A DNA stretch of 64,000 nucleotides from Vampirovibrio sp041737375 (GCF_041737375.1 NZ_JBGSRV010000010.1:558001-622000); one strand, 5' to 3'. Shown: positions 8,531 through 18,101, counted from the first letter of the stretch. Numbers and translations are program-made. The notes: generated by a model not told the origin, from the sequence alone.

Positions 8531-8590
8531 AGACTTGGGGAATCTCCTTCGGCATGTTGTAAGATCAAAGGGAGGTTTTACTACATAGTC

Positions 8591-8619
8591 ATTATAAGCC
8601 CAAGCCTGGAATTTTCGAA
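8591..8619 (-). promoter_or_regulatory. Sigma70-type promoter for the def operon
   Basis: On the minus strand, TTCGAA (8614-8619) lies 17 bp before a perfect TATAAT (8596 to 8591), giving a leader of about 55 nt to the def start at 8530. The -35 is only a partial match. The call rests mainly on the -10 and its position. Confidence 0.45.
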
Positions 8620-8625
8620 CCCCCC

Positions 8626-9417
8626 ATGACCATTGGCGCCCTAAATCACCCAACAATCCAAACAGCGGCAGGTGCCAGCACCGCCAGCCCAACCGCGCCA
8701 TTAACATTACCGGGCTTTAGCGGAGAACCAGTTAATATTCACCCCGCTTTAGAAGAAGTGCGTCGCCTGCCGGAATTTCAGCCCCCATCCCCCTCCCCCG
8801 TGGATGAGTGGCTGAAACAGCCCTGGATTCAAAAACTGTTTAAAGAGGCGGGGCAAGCACTGGAGCAAATGCTTAAAGGCATTGGCGATATTTTTGGCCG
8901 TATTCGACCTGAAGGCATACCCCACTTACCGCAAAATATCCGGGATATTTTCAGTGGCTTTATCGGTTTTTTGCTGGTTTTAGCCGGACTTTACGCTTGT
9001 TATCTTTTAATCACGCTGGTTTTACGCTGGCAAAACCAAAAGGGCAAACCGCCTTTAGAAAAACCCCGTTTTTTTGAGCAAACCTTGCTCATCAACTCCA
9101 CATCTCACTATCAGCAAGCCCAGCAAGCGGCGGATAAAGGGAACTACAAAGACGGTATTCAAGCGCTTTACCTGGCCACACTATGCCTGCTGGATGAAAC
9201 CCAGTTGATGCCTTATGAATTAACCCGCACCAATCGGGAGTATCAACGCGGCTTAGCCGAGCAATCCCGACTGGACCTAAAGCAGGCATTTGTCAACCTG
9301 GCAAGAGTGTTTGAAGGCATTCGCTACGGCAATCAAACCGCCGATCTGGCTCAATTTCAAGCCAGCCATCAGCACTATCAGTATTTTCAGGAAAAATTAG
9401 CGGTGCCTTATGCCTAA
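8626..9417 (+). CDS. DUF4129-type membrane protein of a MoxR cluster
   Basis: This 263-residue protein has three parts. The first is a Ser/Thr/Ala/Pro-rich N-terminus without a signal peptide (1-60). A short amphipathic region and one membrane segment (about 111-134) come next. A cytoplasmic C-terminal domain (about 165-263), with the pattern ADKGNYKDGIQALYLATL, is typical of DUF4129. Such proteins occur with MoxR ATPases in clusters thought to act on the cell envelope, but their function is unproven. The next gene starts 8 bases before this stop. The DUF4129-DUF4350-MoxR arrangement supports the family call. No clear ribosome-binding site precedes the ATG. Confidence 0.75.
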   Translation: MTIGALNHPTIQTAAGASTASPTAPLTLPGFSGEPVNIHPALEEVRRLPEFQPPSPSPVDEWLKQPWIQKLFKEAGQALEQMLKGIGDIFGRIRPEGIPHLPQNIRDIFSGFIGFLLVLAGLYACYLLITLVLRWQNQKGKPPLEKPRFFEQTLLINSTSHYQQAQQAADKGNYKDGIQALYLATLCLLDETQLMPYELTRTNREYQRGLAEQSRLDLKQAFVNLARVFEGIRYGNQTADLAQFQASHQHYQYFQEKLAVPYA

Positions 9418-10741
9418 GCCGTTTTCAATGGGTGTCATTCAAAAAAAAGCGCTGCTTTTACCACTGTTTCTGCTGGGTTTGGCCGCTTTAACCACCCTCA
9501 CCACCTTTTTAGCGCAGGATCAGAAACCTCAAACAGAGGCATTGGCACAGAATTCCATTTATAACAATGGTCCCTCTGGCTACAAAGCCTGGTTTTTAAC
9601 CGCCCAAAAAGTGGGCTTACCCATTCAAGCCTGGGAAAACAGCTTTGAGGAGCTGGATACTTTACCCGTCCCAAGCACCATGCTGATTGTAAAACCCTTT
9701 ACCGTATCAGGCCCCAATATTGTGTTTGGAAAAAACGAGGCCAGCCAGCTGATGGCTTGGGTGGCCAAGGGCAATACTCTGGTTTTGCTGGATGACTTTA
9801 AGCGGTTTGGGTCCAACGCCATGGTTCGGCAATTGCAATTTAAAACGCAGCAAACCATTACCCCGCAGTCCATCAAAACGCCTCAAAACCCGAAAGCCTT
9901 TCCCCCAAAAGCCTTGACCCTTTCCAGAATGGATAAGCCCCTTCAAACTTACATTCAAGCCCCCATTCTCAGCCAAAGCCATATTTCCCTGCAATCCATG
10001 GCCCCCAGCCCGATGGCGGCGGAAGCCATTTTGACCGACCGGGCCGGGAATCCGCACTTGACCAGTATCGCGTACCGCAGTGGCAGGCTAATTTTGGGAA
10101 CCACCACCGACCTGGCCGAAAACCAGTACTTAAACCAGCCCCGCAACGACAATTACCAGTTTTTAACCAACCTGTTAAAGCGGGAAAACAAACCCGTGTA
10201 TGTGAATGAATTTGTACATGGCTATGTGGCCAATAGCGACCTGTTCGGTTACTTCCAGAAAAAAACACCGCTGGGCGACATTTTTGCCCAGTTAATCCTG
10301 TTTTTCTGCCTACTGCTCTGGATCAGCTTCGTGCGCTGGACTCCCAAGCCACAAGAACAGGCGGAACCTTCTGAAACCCTTAATTGGGGCGGACAAACCG
10401 CCTATATTCAATCGCTGGCGGGCTTGTATCTAAAAAGCAAAGCCCCCCTGCTGGCGTTAGAGCCTCAGTTAAAACAACTGGAAACCACCTTGCGCCAGCG
10501 CCATCGATTAGGACTAGAAGAAGACGCCCACCTTCAGGATTTGCTCACCACCCTTTTTGCCGATTATAGTAGTATAGAAGACTGTCCAACCCGATTGCTG
10601 GAAGCCTTGAAGCTGGCCAGACAGGTTGTACAGGAAAAAACACCCCTGCTCCCGCAAGATTTACTCAAAATCTCGCAACAATTAACCCGAATTGAGGAAA
10701 GGCTGCGCCATGGAAACCGAACATTCTCCAACCAGCGGTGA
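9410..10741 (+). CDS. DUF4350 domain-containing membrane protein
   Basis: A 443-residue protein with an N-terminal membrane anchor (about 11-33) and a large extracytoplasmic domain. It begins with the DUF4350 signature NNGPSGYKAWFLTAQKVG and the hallmark block VAKGNTLVLLDD. A second membrane segment (about 280-301, LILFFCLLLWISFVRW) and a cytoplasmic tail of about 140 residues follow. DUF4350 proteins pair with DUF4129 and MoxR proteins, and their function is unknown. The start ATG overlaps the upstream gene by 8 bases and the stop lies 32 bases inside the MoxR gene, so the three genes form one tight transcription unit. Confidence 0.8.
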   Translation: MPKPFSMGVIQKKALLLPLFLLGLAALTTLTTFLAQDQKPQTEALAQNSIYNNGPSGYKAWFLTAQKVGLPIQAWENSFEELDTLPVPSTMLIVKPFTVSGPNIVFGKNEASQLMAWVAKGNTLVLLDDFKRFGSNAMVRQLQFKTQQTITPQSIKTPQNPKAFPPKALTLSRMDKPLQTYIQAPILSQSHISLQSMAPSPMAAEAILTDRAGNPHLTSIAYRSGRLILGTTTDLAENQYLNQPRNDNYQFLTNLLKRENKPVYVNEFVHGYVANSDLFGYFQKKTPLGDIFAQLILFFCLLLWISFVRWTPKPQEQAEPSETLNWGGQTAYIQSLAGLYLKSKAPLLALEPQLKQLETTLRQRHRLGLEEDAHLQDLLTTLFADYSSIEDCPTRLLEALKLARQVVQEKTPLLPQDLLKISQQLTRIEERLRHGNRTFSNQR

Positions 10742-11699
10742 AACAGCGGCCACTCAAATATCGAGAATTGCCAAAACCCTGAAAAGCCAGTTGGAAACCG
10801 TCATTTTTGGTCAGGGGGAAGCCATTGATCTGCTTTTGGTGGGTCTGTTGTCCGAAGGGCACATTCTGCTGGAAGGCTTGCCCGGTACCGCCAAAACCAC
10901 ACTGGTTAAAACACTGGCCCGACTGCTCAGTCTGGATTTCAACCGCATCCAACTTACCCCGGATATGCTGCCCGCTGAAATCACGGGAACCAGTATTTAT
11001 GACCTGAACACCCGTAGCTTTTCCTTTAAGCAAGGGCCTATTTTTACGGATTTACTGCTAGCGGATGAAATTAACCGCACCCCGCCCAAAACCCAGTCTG
11101 CCTTGCTGGAGGCCATGGAAGAACAACAAGTGACCACGGACGGGCAACGCAACCCACTTTCGCCCTTGTTTACCGTAATTGCCACTTTGAATCCGGTGGA
11201 GTTTGAAGGCACGTTTCCACTACCTGAAGCCCAGCTAGACCGTTTTATGATGAAAATCAATATCGGCTATCCCGCCGCCGGAGCGGAAAAGCAGATGCTG
11301 AGCGAATTTGCCAGCCACGCCGGAAACCGCTACCTGTATCAGAAAGCCCTCACCCCGGTGGCCAGCAGAGAGGACATTTTGCACTGCCGCAAGCTGCTGG
11401 GCCAAATTATGGTAGAAGACAGCCTGCTGGACTATATTCTGCAAATCATTCAGGACACCCGCCAAAATCCCAATATAGAGCTGGGCTGTAGCCCCCGATC
11501 AGCCTTGTCGCTGTTGGCGGCAAGCCGAGCCCACGCCGCCATTGAAGGGCAAAGCTTTGTGACCCCGGATAACGTGAAAGCGGTGACCGGCGCCGTGATT
11601 CGACACCGCCTCATCCTCACGCCTGAAGCGGAGCTGGATGAACTGACCCCCGATCACATGGTGCAGCAAACCTTAAACAAAATTCCGGTTCCTCGTTAA
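10710..11699 (+). CDS. MoxR family AAA+ ATPase
   Basis: MoxR ATPases are thought to act as chaperones for the maturation of partner proteins, often metal- or envelope-linked. The 329-residue protein has Walker A GLPGTAKT (56-63), Walker B LLLADE (about 115-120) followed by INRTPPKTQSALLEAMEE, sensor-1 ATLNPVEFEGTFPL with its Asn, and the Arg region EAQLDRF. I chose ATG 10710 because GAGGAAAGG lies 7 bases upstream; a TTG 18 bases earlier is possible. It overlaps the DUF4350 gene by 32 bases. The DUF58 partner normally found with MoxR is absent here. Confidence 0.92.
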   Translation: METEHSPTSGETAATQISRIAKTLKSQLETVIFGQGEAIDLLLVGLLSEGHILLEGLPGTAKTTLVKTLARLLSLDFNRIQLTPDMLPAEITGTSIYDLNTRSFSFKQGPIFTDLLLADEINRTPPKTQSALLEAMEEQQVTTDGQRNPLSPLFTVIATLNPVEFEGTFPLPEAQLDRFMMKINIGYPAAGAEKQMLSEFASHAGNRYLYQKALTPVASREDILHCRKLLGQIMVEDSLLDYILQIIQDTRQNPNIELGCSPRSALSLLAASRAHAAIEGQSFVTPDNVKAVTGAVIRHRLILTPEAELDELTPDHMVQQTLNKIPVPR

Positions 11700-11736
11700 G
11701 CCCACCCTCATTTTTAAAAAACAGGTCCTCCTTTAT

Positions 11737-12585
11737 ATGTCTCTCGCTCACACCCCCATTCAGGATATGCGCTGTCAGGTTATCTTTAACCGGGAATGCG
11801 GCAATGGGCTGAAGGTACTACGGTTACAGACTTTGGATACCCCATTCGCCTGCCTGCCGGGTCAGTTTGTAATGCTGGACTTGCCGCAAAGCAAGTTTTA
11901 CTTCCGGCGTCCGTTCAGCGTGATTGACACCCCAACCCCTGACACCCTGGACATTTATTACAAGCGGGTAGGCACCGGAACCAGCCTGATGTGGGACTTT
12001 CAGCCGGGAAATACCCTGAAGTGCCTTGGGCCTTTGGGAAACGGTTTTAGTACGCCCCGTCAACCTGAATCGGCCTTGTATATTGGCGGCGGCATCGGGA
12101 TTGCGCCGCCTTACCTGATGGCAAAACGCCAATCCCATGCAGGCCATTGCTTTTACGGGGTTCGCAGCGCCGGGGAAGTGGGGTTAAGCGATGAACTCAA
12201 CATCCTGTTTGGGGAAAATTTGAATATCGCTACCGATGACGGCTCACACGGATTTCATGGAAATGTTTGCCAATTGCTCGAACAACGCAAACCTATGATT
12301 TTAAGCGCCCAAGAAGCTTACGTTTGCGGCCCCACCCGCATGATGGAAGCAGTGGCCGAGTTGCTAAAAGCCATCAACCCCGCCCTTCGCATTGAAGTAT
12401 CTCTGGAAGAGCGGATGCCCTGCGGCACGGGTGCTTGTACGGGCTGTGTCACCCCCCGCACCGATCGCTACCTGCCTTCTAAGGTTTGTATAGAAGGGCC
12501 GGTATTTGAAGCGGGCCTGATTCGCTGGCAAGGCGATTTACTGCCGCTCAGCGCATTTTGCGAGGACAGCCCATGCCCGCTATAG
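11737..12585 (+). CDS. pyrK: Dihydroorotate dehydrogenase B electron transfer subunit PyrK
   Basis: PyrK passes electrons from the PyrD flavin to NAD+ during pyrimidine synthesis. The 282-residue protein has the FAD-binding RRPFS (57-61), a glycine-rich nucleotide loop GGGIGIAPP (117-125), the C-terminal CGP motif in YVCGPTRMM, and four cysteines for a [2Fe-2S] cluster (Cys229, Cys234, Cys237 and Cys251 in PCGTGACTGC and KVCIEGP). It precedes pyrD with a 13-base overlap, the standard class 1B gene pair. Confidence 0.95.
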   Translation: MSLAHTPIQDMRCQVIFNRECGNGLKVLRLQTLDTPFACLPGQFVMLDLPQSKFYFRRPFSVIDTPTPDTLDIYYKRVGTGTSLMWDFQPGNTLKCLGPLGNGFSTPRQPESALYIGGGIGIAPPYLMAKRQSHAGHCFYGVRSAGEVGLSDELNILFGENLNIATDDGSHGFHGNVCQLLEQRKPMILSAQEAYVCGPTRMMEAVAELLKAINPALRIEVSLEERMPCGTGACTGCVTPRTDRYLPSKVCIEGPVFEAGLIRWQGDLLPLSAFCEDSPCPL

Positions 12586-13511
12586 CAAACCCTTTGGCGC
12601 TTTCTGTGGCGGGGTTGAACTTTGCCAATCCACTCCTGAATGCCTCCGGCGCTTTCAACGCCGCTTTTTTCAACCAGTTGTACCCGCTTAAAGAGAATAT
12701 GGGCGGCATTGTTACCAAAACCGTCACCCAAAACCCGCAAGCCGGGAACCCCCAACCCCGCACCGTAGAATTGGCAGGCATTGGCATGCTAAACAGCATT
12801 GGCCTGCAAAACCCCGGCTTGGCCTACACCCTGGCCCAGGAAATTCCAGACTTGAAGGCCACCGGCCTACCGGTTATCCTCAGCATTTCGGCTCATAGCA
12901 GCCTGGAATTTGCCCAAATGACCGAATTGGCGCTGAATCATCCCAATGGAAAGCTGATTGAGGCCATTGAGTTGAATTTATCCTGCCCCAACGTGGCCAA
13001 AGGGGGCATTCACTTTGGCAGCGCCAACGATTCGGTGAAAGAAGCCTTGCTGGCGGTTACTTCCATTTGCGCAAAGCCGGTATTTGCCAAACTCACACCC
13101 AATGTCAGCGACATTGTGAGCATTGGCGGGGCGGCCATTGAGGGTGGGGCGGCAGGCTTAACCGCCATTAACACCGTATTGGGTGTGGCCATTGATATCC
13201 GGCGTAAAAAACCCATCATGCCCAGAGTTTCAGCGGGTTATAGCGGTCCCGGTATTAAGCCCATCGCCCTGCACGCCATTTGGCAGTTGCATAAACACTT
13301 CCCCCAAACACCCATTATTGGGGTGGGTGGCATTAGCAGCGCTGAGGATGTTCTGGAATTTATAATGGCAGGGGCTTCGCTGGTGCAGGTTGGCACCCTC
13401 TGTTTTCGCCACCCCATGATATTTCAGGAAATAACCGAGACGTTAAGCCGTTTTTGCGCCGATGAACAGGTTGCCACGATCTCGGCGTTGACCGGGTGCG
13501 CCCACGGTTAA
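12573..13511 (+). CDS. pyrD: Dihydroorotate dehydrogenase B catalytic subunit PyrD
   Basis: PyrD oxidises dihydroorotate to orotate in pyrimidine synthesis. The 312-residue protein has the class 1 catalytic motif NLSCPN with base Cys138, an FMN-binding stretch GGAAGLTAINTVLG, and the phosphate-binding GVGGISSAEDVLEF. Class 2 membrane enzymes carry serine instead of that cysteine, so this is the NAD-linked cytosolic type and matches the adjacent pyrK. I chose ATG 12573 because GAGGAC lies 6 bases upstream and the family N-terminus begins near there; a TTG 15 bases earlier is less likely. Confidence 0.95.
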   Translation: MPAIANPLALSVAGLNFANPLLNASGAFNAAFFNQLYPLKENMGGIVTKTVTQNPQAGNPQPRTVELAGIGMLNSIGLQNPGLAYTLAQEIPDLKATGLPVILSISAHSSLEFAQMTELALNHPNGKLIEAIELNLSCPNVAKGGIHFGSANDSVKEALLAVTSICAKPVFAKLTPNVSDIVSIGGAAIEGGAAGLTAINTVLGVAIDIRRKKPIMPRVSAGYSGPGIKPIALHAIWQLHKHFPQTPIIGVGGISSAEDVLEFIMAGASLVQVGTLCFRHPMIFQEITETLSRFCADEQVATISALTGCAHG

Positions 13512-13520
13512 CGCTTTATT

Positions 13521-13540
13521 GCTAAAATGGGCTAAAATGG
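13521..13540. repeat. Tandem 10-bp duplication gctaaaatgg
   Basis: Two perfect adjacent copies of gctaaaatgg (13521-13530 and 13531-13540) lie 10 bases after pyrD. Each copy contains TAAAAT, which could serve as a -10 element for the downstream lipoprotein gene, but no good -35 is visible. Confidence 0.6.
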
Positions 13541-13641
13541 AACATCGAAGCGGATGGTATAGGATACACGCGCGCCAGCGACTTTATCAATGAGTTGGCT
13601 GTTCCCTGATTTGTCAGTTTAAAGAGAGTCAAAGGAAACGC

Positions 13642-14217
13642 ATGCAAAATTCTAACGTGTTCAAATCCCTGTTTGTTTTGAGTTGTTTTGGCTTTCTAGC
13701 GTTTAATAGCTTTATTTTTACTGGCTGCGCCAATCAAAATAAAGCGTCTCAGGAAGAGACCAAGGAAGACGTGGTATCCCTGCAGGTCATGCAACTGGAT
13801 CAATGGTCTAAACTGGATGACAAAATTCCCGATGGGCAATATCTGGTGGCCAAAGTACAGGTCAAAAACCTGAGCAATAAAACCCTGGTGATGCCTCCGG
13901 CTGACTTTGCCCTTCAAAACATCACCGATGATGAAAAGGATCGTTACTCTCAGCCCGTTGAGCGCTATATGACCCTTCCCTTCGCCAATACCTATGGCAC
14001 CCTGCTACGAGATAAACTGATAGACACCACCGACATTAACCTGTACCCTCGCATGGAACTGGAACGATATTTCATATTTATGGTACCCTCGAATGCGAAG
14101 GCAGAAGGGTACCAGCTTACCTATGTACCCGAAGCAGTCTCCGCACCGTTAGTCGTCACCGGGATCACCACCATTCATGACCATCGCAACACAAATGACC
14201 TCCTCCCAACCGAATAA
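13642..14217 (+). CDS. Predicted lipoprotein, DUF4352-like
   Basis: The 191-residue product starts with a basic/hydrophobic signal segment ending in a lipobox FTGC with Cys29, so it is probably lipid-anchored and exported. The rest resembles the immunoglobulin-like DUF4352 fold: a strand pattern with DGQYLVAKVQVKNLSNKTL and later YFIFMVPSNAKAEGYQLTY. The ribosome-binding site AAAGGA lies 6 bases before the ATG. Its 3' end overlaps the pyruvate kinase gene by 41 bases, so the two are co-transcribed. The exact function is not known; the family assignment is by pattern only. Confidence 0.65.
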   Translation: MQNSNVFKSLFVLSCFGFLAFNSFIFTGCANQNKASQEETKEDVVSLQVMQLDQWSKLDDKIPDGQYLVAKVQVKNLSNKTLVMPPADFALQNITDDEKDRYSQPVERYMTLPFANTYGTLLRDKLIDTTDINLYPRMELERYFIFMVPSNAKAEGYQLTYVPEAVSAPLVVTGITTIHDHRNTNDLLPTE

Positions 14218-15691
14218 CCATGCGCCTCAGCATGAAGATATTAACCTGTTAAACCGCACCAAAATTGTAGCCACTCTGGGTCCTGCCACAGACAGCCCGG
14301 AGCGGGTAAAGCAGCTGGCTCAGGCTGGCGTCAGTGTTTTTCGCCTGAATATGTCTCATGGCAACGCCAATGAGCAAGCGCCCCGTGTGCAAATGATTCG
14401 GGACGTGGCCGCTGAACTCAATCGGCCTTTGGCCATTTTGGCCGACTTACAAGGCCCCAAGCTGCGTACCGGCTACCTGAAAGATAACCAGCCCATTCCA
14501 CTGGCCGATTATTCGATTGTGGAATTCACCTCTCGCACCCGCGAAAGCTCGCCCGGCATTGTGGCCACCAAATATGGCGAACTGATTGCCGTACTGGAGC
14601 CAGGGGCTTTGATTTTGCTGGATGACGGTAAAATCCGCCTTGAAGTGCTGGAAAAAGTGACCCCAGAAACGCTGAAGTGCCAGGTGGTACAAGGCGGTAT
14701 TCTGGAAGCCCGCAAAGGCATTAACATTCCCGGCACCACCCTGCCCATTCCTTCCTTAACCGAAAAAGACAAGGAAGATGTGGCCGCCGCCGTGGCCGCC
14801 AAAGTGGATTATATCGCCCTGTCCTTTGTGCAACGCGCGCAAGACATTGTGGAATTAAGAGAATATGTAAAATCGCTGGGCTATGTTTGCCCGCCAGTGG
14901 TGGCCAAAATTGAAAAGCCACAGGCCCTGAAGGATATTGATAATATTATTCAGGAAACCGATGCCCTGATGGTGGCTCGAGGCGATTTGGGCGTTGAGCT
15001 TCGCCCGGAAGAAGTGCCAGTGGCCCAGAAAATGCTGGTGGCTAAAGCCAATTTAGCCGCAAAACCGGTCATTATCGCCACCCAAATGCTGGAATCCATG
15101 ATCCATTCCGTTCAGCCCAGCCGTTCCGATGTCAGCGACATCGCCAACGCGGTGTTTGACGGGGCGGACGCGCTGATGCTGTCGGGAGAAACCTCCGTTG
15201 GTTCTCACCCGGTGGAAACCGTGGCCATGATGGGCCGCATTATTAGCCAGGCCGAAAAAAGCATCTTCTCCAACACGCTGGATCGCCAGCCTGAAGAAAG
15301 CAAAATTGTTTCACCCAACTTCTATCACGCCATTGCCCAAACGGCGACCTACGCCTCTCGCAAGGCCAATGTAAAAGCGCTGGTGGTATTTTCCAGCTCT
15401 GGCAGTATGGCCCAGCGTATTTCCAAGCTAAAGCCCAGCCGTCCTATCATTGCCTTAACCCCAAAATTTGAAGTGGCCAATCGCATGTGCTTACTATGGG
15501 GCGTCATTCCCGTGGTCATTCCGCCTTCGGATCAAACCGATGTGATGCTTGAAAATGGCGAAAAGGCTATTTTTGACAAGCACTTGCTGGAAAAAGGCGA
15601 GAGCGTGGTTTTTTGCGCCGGTAACACCCAAATGAAGGGCGCTACCAACATGCTAAAAATCTACCATCTCGGCGAAGCTTCTCACCCATAA
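14177..15691 (+). CDS. pyk: Pyruvate kinase
   Basis: Pyruvate kinase makes pyruvate and ATP from phosphoenolpyruvate, the last step of glycolysis. The 504-residue protein has the substrate-binding opening TKIVATLGPATDSPERV and FRLNMSHG, the B-domain, the active-site signature AKIEKPQALKDID with its essential lysine followed by ARGDLGVE, the MLSGETSVG motif, and a C-terminal allosteric domain. It lacks the extra PEP-utiliser domain of some bacilli and cyanobacteria. The start overlaps the lipoprotein gene, and ATG 14177 or ATG 14192 could be used. Confidence 0.96.
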   Translation: MTIATQMTSSQPNNHAPQHEDINLLNRTKIVATLGPATDSPERVKQLAQAGVSVFRLNMSHGNANEQAPRVQMIRDVAAELNRPLAILADLQGPKLRTGYLKDNQPIPLADYSIVEFTSRTRESSPGIVATKYGELIAVLEPGALILLDDGKIRLEVLEKVTPETLKCQVVQGGILEARKGINIPGTTLPIPSLTEKDKEDVAAAVAAKVDYIALSFVQRAQDIVELREYVKSLGYVCPPVVAKIEKPQALKDIDNIIQETDALMVARGDLGVELRPEEVPVAQKMLVAKANLAAKPVIIATQMLESMIHSVQPSRSDVSDIANAVFDGADALMLSGETSVGSHPVETVAMMGRIISQAEKSIFSNTLDRQPEESKIVSPNFYHAIAQTATYASRKANVKALVVFSSSGSMAQRISKLKPSRPIIALTPKFEVANRMCLLWGVIPVVIPPSDQTDVMLENGEKAIFDKHLLEKGESVVFCAGNTQMKGATNMLKIYHLGEASHP

Positions 15692-15710
15692 ATAAAAAAA
15701 GAAGCTGTGA

Positions 15711-16124
15711 TTAAATGGCAGGTTCTGCGGTGACATCAATGGTCGGCTGACCACTGGCATCGTAACGAAGGCCTATGCCGTGTTTTTGATAAGCCTCTTC
15801 CAGCAACTTCAGGTTCATCTGGTTGGACTTCCAGAACATGTCGGCCACATCGCCCACCACCGGAAGCAGACCCACCAGAAGATCCAGCAGGATATTAACG
15901 CCCATGCGCACCATCACCGCCTTGGGTAAGCGTAATTCATAAGCCACCCAAAGGGCATAGGTTGCTAATAGAGCCGCCACGGTATCCCCACCAATGGGTA
16001 AAAGCCCCAGTAACGGATCTAGCCCCACTTTTTTGCGGATAACGGGAATGGTGAAGGCAGAATCCAGCAAGTTGGCGATTTTACGCACTCGCTCAATAGA
16101 CGGGTGGGCTGGTCTCACAGGCAT
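15711..16124 (-). CDS. DUF4112 domain-containing membrane protein
   Basis: A 137-residue small membrane protein that fits DUF4112. Two hydrophobic segments, GLDPLLGLLPIGGDTVAALLA (about 34-54) and ILLDLLVGLLPVVGDVADMF (about 78-97), repeat the same PxxGD motif, the hallmark of this family. The role is unknown. It is convergent with pyruvate kinase and lies downstream of hflX on the same strand after a gap of about 95 bases. The ribosome-binding site GAAAGGG sits close to the ATG. Confidence 0.82.
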   Translation of the reverse strand: MPVRPAHPSIERVRKIANLLDSAFTIPVIRKKVGLDPLLGLLPIGGDTVAALLATYALWVAYELRLPKAVMVRMGVNILLDLLVGLLPVVGDVADMFWKSNQMNLKLLEEAYQKHGIGLRYDASGQPTIDVTAEPAI

Positions 16125-16220
16125 TTCCCTTTCAGTCAGGCTATTTTCAGTTAAACCTGTTATATCGGCACTTCATTTTTACCAGAGCTTCATTCGCCAA
16201 AACCACCGAAGTGAAATCGT

Positions 16221-18014
16221 TTACCAATCGGCGCTTACTTCTTCCGAGGTCTGATTAACCTCAGACGATCGCTGGTTTAAAAAGTGCCGTGCGGCGGTTA
16301 GCAAATCAGGAACCCCCTGCCCCGTTTTGGCGGAAATGGGAAACACCGGCGTTTCGGCAGCCGATTGCAACAAGGCCAGTTCCTCATCATTCAGATCCAA
16401 TTGATCCGTTTTGTTGCACAATGTCCAAATGGTGGGCGGCTCCAAGTCCAGTTCCTCCCACAGGGTATTTAACACTTCTCGTACCGATTCCATCTGCCCC
16501 AGCCGTTCAGGATGGCTCACATCCCACACATGCCACAACAGGTCAGCGGAAGCCGCTTCTTCCAGCGTGGCCCGAAACGCTTTAATTAAAAACGTGGGCA
16601 ACTTGCGGATAAACCCAACAGTATCGGACAACAACACATCCTGCCCGGTTTCATAGCCATTGTCGCCTTCAGGAGCCAGATACAACTTGCGAATGGTAGG
16701 ATCAAGCGTAGCAAACAGGCGATCTTCTACCAGCACATCCGCTTGGGTTAAGCGGCGCATCAGGGTTGATTTTCCGGCGTTGGTATAGCCAATTAAAGCG
16801 ATCAGGGGTGTTTGAGACTGCTTACGAGACTGTCGCTGAAACTGGCGATGGCGCACCACTTGCATGGCCTCTTTTTCCAGCTGGGTGACCCGTTCTCTTA
16901 AAATCCGGCGATCGGTTTCCAGTCGGGTTTCTCCCGGCCCCCGAGTGGCGATGCCTCCCTTGGCACCCACAGCGGTTTGCTGGCTAAAAGTTCGGCCTCG
17001 CCCTTTGAGACGGGGCATTTCGTACTGCAACTGGGCCAATTCCACCTGAATTTTACCTTCTCGGGATTGAGCCCGTTGGGCAAAAATATCCAGAATCAGC
17101 TCGGTGCGATCAATGACCTTGACCCGCAAAATGCGTTCTAAATTTCGTTGTTGAGCAGGGCTTAGCTCATCATCGGCAATCACCAAATCAATGCGTAACT
17201 GTTGAATCAGAAACGCAAACTCATCCGCCTTGCCCGAACCAATATAAGTGCCGGGATCGGGATTTCGCCGGGTTTGAGAAACCCGCTCCACCACAATGGC
17301 CCCGGCAGACTTTGCCAATTGTCCCAACTCATCCAGGGTATCCTCTAACTCCCGCTCGGCCTTGGCTCCGCCGGTGTGAAGGCCCATCAACAAGGCCCGT
17401 TCTCCCGTTTTGGCCACCGCTTGGTGAGAAACATCAAATACCGGCTCCGTCCACTCCACCCAGGTTTCCAGCAGCTCTTCGGAAGCCTTGCGAGCCGTCA
17501 TCAATTCCCCAATGTGACAAGAGCGTTTGGCTGGCCCATTTTCAACAGGCTCCAATGTGGGATGCAACAGGTAAAACCCGTCGCAAAACTGGGGATGCTC
17601 CCCAAATTGCTGGCTAAAGCCCCCATTATGCTTGGGGGAAATACCGGCCATCAGGATACCCACCGCCGGCAAGTGAAACTGCAAAACAGTCACCTGCTCT
17701 CCCAAGGTGGGTACCTTCCAGCCCAAGTGGGTGTGCAAACAATATCGCTTGGCCAACCCCTCGGTTAGGCTGGGTAAAGCAATGGGGAACTGATCCAGCT
17801 CCTCCACGTTGCCCACCACCACCAGTTCCACCCGACCCTGAAAATCCAGAAAAACGGTCAGTTCCCGCTTAGCCAGCAGACTCAGCTCGCACAACTCTTC
17901 CGCCAGTTCGTAAGAGAGCAAATGCCCTCCCTTGACCCGACGCTGGTAAAGCTTTTCCAGCCGATGAGACAGGCTTTTCTTGATTCCATCTATATTGCCG
18001 AGTAAACCGGGCAT
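16221..18014 (-). CDS. hflX: GTPase HflX (long form)
   Basis: HflX is a ribosome-binding GTPase that can split stalled or hibernating ribosomes. The 597-residue protein contains the HflX-specific NPDPGTYIGSGKADE (about 251-265), a coiled-coil stretch, and a GTPase domain with G1 GYTNAGKS (409-416), DTVGFIRKLP as G3 and NKTDQLD as G4. It is about 150 residues longer than enterobacterial HflX because of an extra N-terminal domain (1-195) rich in hydrophobic strands. A similar extension is common in cyanobacteria and relatives. The function of that extension is not known. Confidence 0.93.
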   Translation of the reverse strand: MPGLLGNIDGIKKSLSHRLEKLYQRRVKGGHLLSYELAEELCELSLLAKRELTVFLDFQGRVELVVVGNVEELDQFPIALPSLTEGLAKRYCLHTHLGWKVPTLGEQVTVLQFHLPAVGILMAGISPKHNGGFSQQFGEHPQFCDGFYLLHPTLEPVENGPAKRSCHIGELMTARKASEELLETWVEWTEPVFDVSHQAVAKTGERALLMGLHTGGAKAERELEDTLDELGQLAKSAGAIVVERVSQTRRNPDPGTYIGSGKADEFAFLIQQLRIDLVIADDELSPAQQRNLERILRVKVIDRTELILDIFAQRAQSREGKIQVELAQLQYEMPRLKGRGRTFSQQTAVGAKGGIATRGPGETRLETDRRILRERVTQLEKEAMQVVRHRQFQRQSRKQSQTPLIALIGYTNAGKSTLMRRLTQADVLVEDRLFATLDPTIRKLYLAPEGDNGYETGQDVLLSDTVGFIRKLPTFLIKAFRATLEEAASADLLWHVWDVSHPERLGQMESVREVLNTLWEELDLEPPTIWTLCNKTDQLDLNDEELALLQSAAETPVFPISAKTGQGVPDLLTAARHFLNQRSSEVNQTSEEVSADW

Positions 18015-18101
18015 GCAGGGCCAGCCTTTCTTTCGATATATGCCTATTGTAGCCCACTTTCAGGCAGATCCAAGGCCAATTTAAGAAGATTGGCACGCCA
18101 A

